Below, in pieces: positions 7,074-13,480 of a DNA stretch of 21,427 nt. The position numbers and the translations under genes were made by a program. Every line of letters begins with the position of its first letter. Position 1 is the stretch's first letter. The notes below the pieces were generated by a model, which did no database searches, was not told where the DNA came from, and worked only from the letters and a program-made list of their open reading frames with translations. Origin of the DNA: CAZJBP01 sp964544115 (GTDB taxonomy: Bacteria > Verrucomicrobiota > Kiritimatiellia > UBA8416 > JADHWI01); contig CAZJBP010000054.1 of NCBI GenBank assembly GCA_964544115.1, forward strand, positions 1 through 21,427. The letters are read 5' to 3'.

Positions 7074-7772
7074 ATGAAACACCGTGAATTGCGGGAGCGG
7101 GTGTGCGCGGTCAACCGGGAGATCGGGCGCAGCGGCCTGGCCATCCTGACCTGGGGCAATGCCAGCGGCGCGGACCGCACTGCCGGTGTGGTGGCGATCA
7201 AGCCGAGCGGCGTGCCGTACGAGGCGCTGTGCCCGCAGGACATCGTTGTCCTCGACCTGGCGTCGGGCGCTGTGGTGGAGGGCGACGGCCGGCCGTCGTC
7301 GGACACGCCGACCCACCTGGTGCTGTACCGCCGGTTCGAGAGCGCGGGCGGCATCGTTCACACGCACAGCCGCTACGCCACCGTATGGGCGCAGGCGGGG
7401 CGGGAACTGCCGTGCTTCGGCACCACGCATGCCGACAACTTCCACGGCGCCGTGCCGGTCACCCGGGCGCTGGCCCAGGCCGAGGTGGAGCGCGAGTATG
7501 AACTCAATACAGGCCTGGTGATTGCCGAGCGCTTCGAGCAGGGCCGGCTGGACGCCACCGCCGTCCCGGGCGTGCTGGTGGCCGGGCACGCGCCGTTCAC
7601 GTGGGGAGCCACCGCGGAGAAGGCCCTGGAGAACGCCATGGTGCTCGAGGAGGTAGCCCGCATGGCGCTGAACACCCTGGCGCTGGCGCCTGAAACGAAG
7701 GCCGTGCCCCAGTACCTGCTCGACAAGCACTACCTGCGCAAGCACGGGGCCGGCGCGTATTACGGGCAGTAG
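7074..7772 (+). CDS. araD: L-ribulose-5-phosphate 4-epimerase
   Basis: 232-aa class II aldolase-fold zinc enzyme converting L-ribulose-5-phosphate to D-xylulose-5-phosphate, the last step before the pentose phosphate pathway. Length matches E. coli AraD (231). Zinc ligands His96 and His98 (IVHTHSRYATVW) and His172 (GHAPFTWG) are in place, as are Asp77 (SSDTPTH), Asp121 (HADNFHG) and Tyr230 near the C-terminus, which correspond by position to the catalytic residues of the E. coli enzyme. GNASG and KPSGVPY form the phosphate-binding part. A purine-rich stretch (GGAAGGCGGGG) precedes the ATG. It is the distal gene of araBD and converges on the AsmA-like gene with a 27-bp gap that shows no clear terminator. 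Confidence 0.94.
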   Translation: MKHRELRERVCAVNREIGRSGLAILTWGNASGADRTAGVVAIKPSGVPYEALCPQDIVVLDLASGAVVEGDGRPSSDTPTHLVLYRRFESAGGIVHTHSRYATVWAQAGRELPCFGTTHADNFHGAVPVTRALAQAEVEREYELNTGLVIAERFEQGRLDATAVPGVLVAGHAPFTWGATAEKALENAMVLEEVARMALNTLALAPETKAVPQYLLDKHYLRKHGAGAYYGQ

Positions 7773-7799
7773 GCGCAGCGTTTCGCGGGCCGCCTCGGC

Positions 7800-8621
7800 T
7801 CAGGGCGCGGGTGCGGGTTCCTGGCTCTTCTGCGAGTCCCCGGACTTGAACAGCCCGGTAACGCCGCCAATCACCTTCCCTGCTCCCTCGCCCACGGCTT
7901 GCCCTGCCTTTACGGCGCCACCTTCCACGGCCTTCGCACCGTCCCCCACCGCGCTAACCGCGCCGGAGGCGACGCTCGTCACCGCGCCGAGAACGGAGCC
8001 CAGGACCTTCTTCGCCACGTCCACGACAGACGCGCCGCCTTCCTCCTCCTTGCCGACGTCCGTCATATGGACGGTGGGCAGTGGAATCGGCGCCGCGGCG
8101 CCACCCGCAAACGTCGCGCTCAGCCGCACGTGGCCGTTCTCAATCAGCAGGTCCCGGATGATGACCTTCTTTCCGCCAGATTTCTTGTCCGTGGCCGGCT
8201 CCGGTTTAGCTTCCGCCGTCTTCGGGGCGGAGCCTTCCATGTGCTCCAGCATCCTCCCGATGTTGCTCTTGCCCAGCCCCACCTCATACGTGATGTCCGG
8301 AGCATTCACGTAAATGCGGTTGATGATCAGCGTGCGGCTGAAGACGGTTCGCGGAACGATTTCAACGGTGACCTCACCGAGGCTGATGGACCTCTCCGTC
8401 TTGAAGCCCTCGGGGTTGCCGACCACCAGCCCCTTCACCTGGACCAGACCGCGCAGCAGCCGGTAGTCGATGCTGTCCACCTTCACGGGAACCCCCAGAA
8501 GGGCAGGGCCCCCAGCCTCAATGATGCCCTTGAGGAATCTCGCCCGCCAGACGTTGAACACGACCACAAGGACCACCACGAAGATCAGCAACCCAAGACC
8601 GATGCGTTTCAGCCATTTCAT
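7800..8621 (-). CDS. AsmA/DUF748-like inner-membrane-anchored protein
   Basis: 273-aa protein with a positively charged N-terminus and one long transmembrane helix (about 6-23), then a periplasmic part. Residues 40-125 look like the AsmA/DUF748 repeat (LLGVPVKVDSIDYRL, VKGLVVGNPEGF, VTVEIVPRTVFSRTLIINRIYV), the beta-groove unit of proteins implicated in lipid transport between membranes or envelope homeostasis. A second short repeat follows a Lys/Pro/Ala linker (133-150): VIIRDLLIENGHVRLS. The C-terminal third (about 199-260) is an Ala/Gly/Val-rich amphipathic stretch. It is far shorter than AsmA (over 600 aa), with only about one and a half repeats. GGGAGG upstream supports the ATG at 8621, and a good promoter lies above it. 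Function unknown. Confidence 0.7.
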   Translation of the reverse strand: MKWLKRIGLGLLIFVVVLVVVFNVWRARFLKGIIEAGGPALLGVPVKVDSIDYRLLRGLVQVKGLVVGNPEGFKTERSISLGEVTVEIVPRTVFSRTLIINRIYVNAPDITYEVGLGKSNIGRMLEHMEGSAPKTAEAKPEPATDKKSGGKKVIIRDLLIENGHVRLSATFAGGAAAPIPLPTVHMTDVGKEEEGGASVVDVAKKVLGSVLGAVTSVASGAVSAVGDGAKAVEGGAVKAGQAVGEGAGKVIGGVTGLFKSGDSQKSQEPAPAP

Positions 8622-8647
8622 ACCCCAACCTCCCTCATGATCCCGTG

Positions 8648-8676
8648 AGTAGATAACACTCCCTGGCCACTGTCAA
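8648..8676 (-). promoter_or_regulatory. Sigma70-type promoter of the AsmA-like gene
   Basis: On the minus strand a perfect TTGACA (8671-8676) and TCTACT (8648-8653, 4 of 6) are separated by 17 bp, ending 26 bp before the start codon. Confidence 0.5.
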
Positions 8677-8692
8677 GGAGGGCTGTTTGCTG

Positions 8693-8721
8693 TTGATCGG
8701 CGGATGGCTTTCCAGTACAGT
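8693..8721 (+). promoter_or_regulatory. Putative promoter of tRNA-Glu
   Basis: TTGATC (8693-8698) and TACAGT (8716-8721), each 4 of 6, are separated by 17 bp and end 22 bp before the mature tRNA, fitting a short 5' leader for RNase P. Confidence 0.4.
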
Positions 8722-8743
8722 CCGACGCTCCTCAGCAGCCGAA

Positions 8744-8818
8744 GCGCCCATCGTCTATCGGTTAGGACACAAGGTTTTCATCCTTGTAAGCGGGGTTCGA
8801 CTCCCCGTGGGCGCGCCA
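8744..8818 (+). tRNA. tRNA-Glu (anticodon UUC), CCA encoded
   Basis: Full cloverleaf: acceptor GCGCCCA (8744-8750) pairs with TGGGCGC (8808-8814), discriminator G8815, genomic CCA at 8816-8818. D arm GTC...GAC (8753-8768). Anticodon stem CAAGG/CCTTG (8770-8774, 8782-8786) with loop TTTTCAT and anticodon TTC at 8777-8779. 4-nt variable loop. T stem CGGGG/CCCCG with loop TTCGACT. It reads glutamate codons GAA/GAG. A weak 4-bp hairpin followed by CTTTT (8817-8833) may end the transcript. No tRNA-end duplication was seen, so there is no sign of an integrated element here. Confidence 0.96.
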
Positions 8819-8841
8819 GCACCTGCTGCTTTTGCCGTTCA

Positions 8842-10914
8842 TCACAGCGGCTCGACGACGATCAACGCAACACCATCCGCGGGCGGATGCACGGAGACGC
8901 CCACGGTCTTGAGATCATCCCGGTTTGCCACCGTGACCGCGTCGGCCACGGTAACGCGGAAGAGCTCTCTCGACGAGAAGAGGTCCGGGGCCAGGTGAAT
9001 CGTGCAGTCCAACGGGCGCGCCTTTCCGCTGAGGTCTCCCACCAGCACGAGCAGTCGCTCGGCACCGGCATAGACGGATGTCGCCGCGTCCGCATCCTGA
9101 ACCGTCGCGATCCCGTTCCGCCAGTCATGAAACACGAAGCCGCGCATGTCCATGCCCTTGATCGGCGCGAACATCTCCAGATCGAGATCCAGCGCGGGCC
9201 AGGGGGCCACACCTGTGAGCAGGCAGCGCAGGGTCATCTGCCTGTGCACGGACTCGGGTGCGTCCGCCTCGAGGCAACCGTAGCCGATCACGCCGCGCGA
9301 GCGGGATCCCATGAAGCTCCACTCCAGGGGCAAGTCACCCATCGCGGGCGCGCCGGTTGAGAGCTTCGAGTAGCCCCATTCCATGGCGACAACGTAGTCG
9401 GCAAAGTTCTCCGTGGCCGCCATGGGACACATGGTGGTGTGGACGATGGAGAGGCCTTCGGGCCCCACGCGCCGGCGGGTCCACAGCATCAGGTCCAGCA
9501 GCTCGTCGATGTCCCAGTGGCCTCCCGGGGAGAAAGCCCACGTGCCGAGCGCCCCCTCCGGGATTTGGTCCATGGCGTAGGGGCTGCCGTCGTGCCCGAG
9601 GTTGTGGCAGTACATTCCCACATTCCAGTCGTAGTATGTGCCGTCGAGGTCGTGCCGCGAGAGCACCTTGTCGACGTATTCCTTGAAAGAGTCCATCCAG
9701 CCGGACCGCAGACACATCTGCACCCCGTATTGGTTCCCCACGGCGTCATTATGAAACACCCGACGCCGGTCTTCCGGGAGGCGCGCCCACTGCAGGGCGT
9801 GCTCTTTGTAGGCCTGGACCGAGGGGTGCAGTTCCTTGTTGGAGAAGTAGGTCGCCACCCGGATGCCGTGCCGGTGGCAGGCGGCAATCACGCGATCGAA
9901 CTCCTTCATGTCCGCCGGCTCAAAGGGCGGATAGGCCCCGTCGCGCCAGAAGATCCCGTCACGTCCGCTATCGCCGTCGTGGTGGAAGTGAGCGGTGTGG
10001 ACACCCTGGCGCGCCCAGCTCTCAACCCGTTCGTTCGTCGGCCAGGGCTTGCGCTGAAACGACTTGTTGAGAAAGGGCTGGTGAGCGCGGCCCGAGAGGA
10101 TGGGGATGCCGATATAGGAGTCGAAGACGAAACGGCCCCGGAGCTTCACGGAGCCCATGGGGATGTCGAGGGCGCAGATGCCGAGTGCGACGGAGGGCGG
10201 GTTGGCGCGCGGCTCGATGCGCAGGCCCCCGCGGCCCGGGGCGCCCGTCAGCTGGTAATCCCATTGCGCAAGCTCCGAGCCGACAAACCATTCGAGTCCA
10301 CGCCGGCCGGGCTCGGAGAAACAGACGTAACGCGGCACGTAGCGGCTCTCGTACGTGCAATTGAACGCGTTGCCGGGAGAGAAGCGCCCCCACTGGCAGA
10401 GGCCCATGGCCCAGGGCGGATACACCGCCGCCTCGGCAGGCGCGCCGGGCCGGAATGCATAGTGCGTGAACTCGGGCGGCAGAACCCAGCTGTGAAGCAG
10501 CAGGCGGTTCACCTCGAGGCCGTCAGCAGGGAGCGTCAGCTCCTGGCGGATCTTGATGTGCCCCCAGCGGTGGTGGTAGGTGACCCTCAGCACCGCGCCG
10601 CAGTCATGCCCGTCGGCATCTTTCATGGGCGACTGAAAGACGAGGACCGGCTCCTCGCCGCGGCGCACTTCCACGGTCGCTTCGCGGCCTGGCAAGAACG
10701 GCTTTGCAGCCCCCACGAGGCCGAGTTCACAGCCGCACGGACCGCTCAGGAGATTCTCGCCCCCGGCCTTGAGCAGACGGATCGCACTGATTGCGCCGCC
10801 ATGTTCGAGACTGTGCTCTATCTCGTAGAATCGGTTGCGGACGACGAGCACGCGCCGTTCGCCAGCCTCAATCACGTCCGGGTCTTCAGGATAAACGCCG
10901 TACGCGGTTGTCAT
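8842..10914 (-). CDS. Uncharacterised glycoside-hydrolase-like enzyme (beta-sandwich plus TIM barrel)
   Basis: 690-aa protein without a signal peptide, so probably cytoplasmic. Residues 1-290 are beta-rich and resemble the mutarotase-like sandwich preceding many retaining glycosidase barrels. Residues about 295-590 read as a TIM barrel: TAHFHHDGDS (308-317), strand and helix around RVIAACHRHGIRVATYFSNK (341-360), and DGTYYDW (424-430) with candidate catalytic acids Asp424 and Asp429. The C-terminus is a small beta domain. I cannot assign a CAZy family; DUF-type relatives of clan GH-D are my best guess. The ATG at 10914 has TCCTT (AAGGA) ten bases upstream. The frame also allows 10983, with a weaker GAGG upstream, adding 23 residues with no family look. 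It is last in the deacetylase-DegT unit. Substrate unknown. Confidence 0.65.
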   Translation of the reverse strand: MTTAYGVYPEDPDVIEAGERRVLVVRNRFYEIEHSLEHGGAISAIRLLKAGGENLLSGPCGCELGLVGAAKPFLPGREATVEVRRGEEPVLVFQSPMKDADGHDCGAVLRVTYHHRWGHIKIRQELTLPADGLEVNRLLLHSWVLPPEFTHYAFRPGAPAEAAVYPPWAMGLCQWGRFSPGNAFNCTYESRYVPRYVCFSEPGRRGLEWFVGSELAQWDYQLTGAPGRGGLRIEPRANPPSVALGICALDIPMGSVKLRGRFVFDSYIGIPILSGRAHQPFLNKSFQRKPWPTNERVESWARQGVHTAHFHHDGDSGRDGIFWRDGAYPPFEPADMKEFDRVIAACHRHGIRVATYFSNKELHPSVQAYKEHALQWARLPEDRRRVFHNDAVGNQYGVQMCLRSGWMDSFKEYVDKVLSRHDLDGTYYDWNVGMYCHNLGHDGSPYAMDQIPEGALGTWAFSPGGHWDIDELLDLMLWTRRRVGPEGLSIVHTTMCPMAATENFADYVVAMEWGYSKLSTGAPAMGDLPLEWSFMGSRSRGVIGYGCLEADAPESVHRQMTLRCLLTGVAPWPALDLDLEMFAPIKGMDMRGFVFHDWRNGIATVQDADAATSVYAGAERLLVLVGDLSGKARPLDCTIHLAPDLFSSRELFRVTVADAVTVANRDDLKTVGVSVHPPADGVALIVVEPL

Positions 10915-10999
10915 TGCGTGTGGATCCTTTCGCGCCACATTCGGCGCTGCCGTTTTGCTTTCAGGGCGCATATGGGCATGCATGTGAACGCGGGCCTCA

Positions 11000-12160
11000 T
11001 CACAGCACCTCGCGGGCCGCCGCCTTGATCTTGCGGATCTGCTCCGCCACCCGGGGCGCTGTCGTGTCGGGGTGCGTGCCGAGCATGACCGTCCGGTTTA
11101 GTATGTCCAGCGACCGGGGACACATGTCGCGCGAATAGGTCCGGCGGCAGCGCCGGTTCTGTGGAAGCCTGAATGGGTCCAGCGCCGGATGGTGGCTGCC
11201 CCGGCCTTCCAGGATGGGATGCCATTCCGTATAGACATGCCTCCCGGTCCGGCCCGCAATCGTGCCGCCGACCTTCTCGGCAAACGCGACGGACTGGTCC
11301 ACGGTCGGCAGGATATACATCACGTGCGTACCGCACTCGTAGTCGGGACTATGGGCCTGGATGGGGCTCAGCCCGGTTGAGGCCGTCTCGCGCAGGATGC
11401 GCTTCTTCTGACGACGGACGGCGGCGATCCAGCCGTCGATCTGGTCCAGTTGCGAGTTCATCATGGCCCCTTCGATTTCCGAGGCGCGGGCGCCGCTGGC
11501 GGCGAAGGGCTTGACGTCCGACTTGCGGCCCTTCCAGTAGAAGGAGCAGCAGTCCACCATGCAGAAGGCGCGGTCTGCCGCCTGCTTGCTGTTCGTCACG
11601 ACCGCCCCGCCCTCGCCGCAGGTCATGTTCTTGTAGTAGTTGAAGCTGAAGGCGCCCGCGTGCCCGATGGCACCAAGCTTGCGGCCTTCGTAGCCGCCGC
11701 CCACGGCCTGGCAGGCATCTTCGATCACAAGCAGCCCGCGCCGGCGGGCAATCCGCATGATGGCGTTCATGTCGCACGGCAGGCCCCACATGTGCACCGG
11801 CGCCACCGCCCTGGTCCGGGGTCCTATTGCATCTTCGATCGCCGCCGGATCAATCGTGATGGACTCGTCCACGTCCACGATCACGGGGATGGCGCCCACA
11901 GCCAACACGGACACGGCCGTGGCCATGTACGTGCAGGCCGGCACCAGCACCTCGTCGCCCGGCCCGAGACCCAGCCCTGCCATAGCGGCCGTCAGCGCGG
12001 TCGTCCCGCTCGACGTGAGGGTCACGTGCTTCACGCCGAGATACTTTGCGTAGCGCTGCTCAAACCGGACGCACTCCGGGTCCTCGTTGTACCGGAAGAG
12101 CCGCCCGCTCCTGATGACCTTCGTGATGGCCTTGATTTCCGCATTCCCTGCCTTGAACAT
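11000..12160 (-). CDS. DegT/DnrJ/EryC1/StrS-family PLP aminotransferase
   Basis: 386-aa fold-type I PLP enzyme of the sugar aminotransferase family, which usually moves an amino group from glutamate to a keto-sugar, often nucleotide-linked; some members are dehydratases. Visible residues: SSGTTAL (50-56) binds the cofactor phosphate, VPACTYMATA (73-82), EDACQAVG (147-154) with Asp148 for the pyridine nitrogen, and Lys177 in FSFNYYKNMTCGEGG, the Schiff-base lysine with the family GEGG. Length is typical. GGGAGGA at 12167-12173 precedes the ATG at 12160, and the gene follows the deacetylase stop after 18 bp, indicating co-transcription. No nucleotide-sugar synthesis genes are nearby, so a role on a free or catabolic keto-sugar is possible. 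Exact substrate unknown. Confidence 0.87.
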   Translation of the reverse strand: MFKAGNAEIKAITKVIRSGRLFRYNEDPECVRFEQRYAKYLGVKHVTLTSSGTTALTAAMAGLGLGPGDEVLVPACTYMATAVSVLAVGAIPVIVDVDESITIDPAAIEDAIGPRTRAVAPVHMWGLPCDMNAIMRIARRRGLLVIEDACQAVGGGYEGRKLGAIGHAGAFSFNYYKNMTCGEGGAVVTNSKQAADRAFCMVDCCSFYWKGRKSDVKPFAASGARASEIEGAMMNSQLDQIDGWIAAVRRQKKRILRETASTGLSPIQAHSPDYECGTHVMYILPTVDQSVAFAEKVGGTIAGRTGRHVYTEWHPILEGRGSHHPALDPFRLPQNRRCRRTYSRDMCPRSLDILNRTVMLGTHPDTTAPRVAEQIRKIKAAAREVL

Positions 12161-12178
12161 GGTTCATCCTCCCTGCCT

Positions 12179-12940
12179 TCAGCCTTCGCTCCCGCGACAA
12201 CGGTCCACATAGTCGGCCACCGCGGCGACGGTATCCACCCAAAGGCCGCGGGAGGCATCGGCCGCATACTCGCAGAGCCGGTCCAGCACCGCGGCCCCCG
12301 TGGTCTGCCCCCCGCCGTCCGCGCCGACTTCGTGACTGCACAGGACCAGCCACCCGCCGTCGGCCGCGGCGTGGTCCGCCAGCCGCCGCAGCTCGTCAAA
12401 GGACAGGCCGTCGGCCGCGCTGCCGCAGAGCTGGGCGAGGTCGCAGAGCGCCGGGTTGTTGTGCGTTTCTCCGTGGAATCCGCGCCCGGCCAGGAATCGC
12501 CCGGCCACAACGGGAACGTAGCTGGCGCAGTGGGCGCCGCGGCCCACGAATGTCTGGCCACACGGATACGCAAACGTGCGCGGCACCACTCCGAGCAGTT
12601 CCTTGATGCGGTCGTTGGCCGCAAGGATGTCCGCTTCCATGTCGGCCAGCGTGTAGTCCTCAAGTGCGTTGTCCCGCGACCAGCAGAAGTTCGCGCTGCA
12701 CGGGTGGCGAATAGTGTGGTTGCCGATCTCGTGGCCCGCGGCCACGGCCGCCTTCCATTCCGCGACCCGTGGCTCAACGTTCCCGACCGCAACGTAGAAC
12801 GTCGCCTTCATCCCGTGCCGGTTGAGAATCGGGAGTCCCGTCTCCACCTGGCTGGCGCGCGCATCGTCAAAGGTCAGACTTACGGCCGCCCGCCGGCCGT
12901 CGGGCCAGCGGAACGGCGTCACGGCGGATTGTGCGTTCAT
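12179..12940 (-). CDS. Polysaccharide deacetylase (NodB homology, CE4 type), cytoplasmic
   Basis: 253-aa protein of the NodB/CE4 family, metal-dependent enzymes removing N- or O-acetyl groups from sugars. Motif 1 LTFDDA gives catalytic Asp25 and metal-binding Asp26; motif 2 HEIGNHTIRHP gives metal-binding His75 and His79; motif 3 is seen around TFAYPCG (122-128); His203 (LCSHEVG) may be the late catalytic His. No signal peptide, unlike wall-acting deacetylases, so an intracellular sugar or oligosaccharide substrate is likely. The frame is open to 13072, but the NodB region begins shortly after 12940 and AAAGGA lies about 11 bases upstream. A 10-codon ORF overlaps its start. First gene of a unit with the DegT and 690-aa enzyme genes. 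Confidence 0.85.
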   Translation of the reverse strand: MNAQSAVTPFRWPDGRRAAVSLTFDDARASQVETGLPILNRHGMKATFYVAVGNVEPRVAEWKAAVAAGHEIGNHTIRHPCSANFCWSRDNALEDYTLADMEADILAANDRIKELLGVVPRTFAYPCGQTFVGRGAHCASYVPVVAGRFLAGRGFHGETHNNPALCDLAQLCGSAADGLSFDELRRLADHAAADGGWLVLCSHEVGADGGGQTTGAAVLDRLCEYAADASRGLWVDTVAAVADYVDRCRGSEG

Positions 12941-12969
12941 CTCGACGGCGTCCTTTCCTTGGTCTTCAT
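12937..12969 (-). CDS. Possible 10-codon leader peptide coupled to the deacetylase
   Basis: ATG at 12969 opens MKTKERTPSR and its TGA overlaps the deacetylase ATG as ATGA. GGGGAG sits five bases before this ATG. It could allow translational coupling. It is very short and may be chance; there is no attenuator-like run of one amino acid. Confidence 0.2.
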   Translation of the reverse strand: MKTKERTPSR

Positions 12970-13105
12970 CGCGTCTCCCCGCTATTGTCGGCCCCGAGTC
13001 CGTCCGCCGGCTCAAGTTGCCCCGCTCCGTTGGTGTTCGGCCACAGAGGACCTCGCACATCACGGCCAGCAACGCATTCCGTTGCCCGCATGCTGTTTCG
13101 TTGGT

Positions 13106-13133
13106 CTATCCCGTTGCGGCCAGATCGGGATAG
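13106..13133 (-). terminator. 8-bp perfect hairpin after the discoidin remnant
   Basis: CTATCCCG (13106-13113) and CGGGATAG (13126-13133) form a perfect stem with a 12-nt loop, starting 12 bp beyond the stop at 13145 in the minus direction. There is no strong T-run, so termination could be weak. Its position suggests that the upstream transcript historically ended after the remnant rather than at the glycosidase stop. The 13048-13105 stretch shows nothing further. Confidence 0.35.
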
Positions 13134-13144
13134 CGAAGCCGCAC

Positions 13145-13480
13145 TCACTCCCCCTCCGCATCCGTCAGGTGAATCTGGCCGATCCACATGATGTTGGGGC
13201 GATCCGCAGGACCTCCGCCCGGAACCTGGTAGATGCACAGGTAGCTGATCGTCTCCTCCGGCAGCGGATAGCTGCCGACTGTGGACTGATTATTACTGAC
13301 GGCGACGACGGTCTTCCACGCATCGGCAGCCCCGGGCTTGACCTGGATGGCATAGTTGCGCGAGATCCACCGCTTGCCGCGGTCGCTCCACAAGCCAGCA
13401 CAGCCATGGCCCACACTCTTATTCTCGCTGGTGCTCAGCCCTCTCTTCGCGAAATCGCACCCGGGCTCGCCTCCGCCGTC
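13145..13480 (-). pseudogene. Discoidin (F5/8 type C)-like C-terminal fragment, in frame after the upstream stop
   Basis: Directly after the TGA that ends the 591-aa gene (13481-13483), the same frame stays open for 111 codons. The last 75 or so read like a real protein: GLWSDRGKRWISRNYAIQV, AWKTVVAVSNNQSTVGSYPL, YLCIYQVPGGGPADRPNIMW, IGQIHL. This matches the second half of a discoidin-type carbohydrate-binding domain, and codon use is GC-rich as in neighbours. The domain's first half is missing and the first 25 residues look unrelated. Possible origins are a C-terminal module cut off by a nonsense change, or the tail of a deleted gene (in-frame by one-in-three chance). An independent short CDS from GTG 13414 is less likely because it has no clear ribosome-binding site. 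Confidence 0.55.

Noticed and set aside
8744..8818. tRNA-Glu as an integration site of a genomic island
   Set aside because: I found no duplicate of the tRNA 3' end and no integrase in the window.
9439..11028. 529-codon plus-strand frame opposite the 690-aa enzyme
   Set aside because: It is a shadow of the opposite-strand gene, with His/Val/Arg-rich sequence and no domain or ribosome site. The same applies to 16007-17521, 3810-5225 and 6152-7354.
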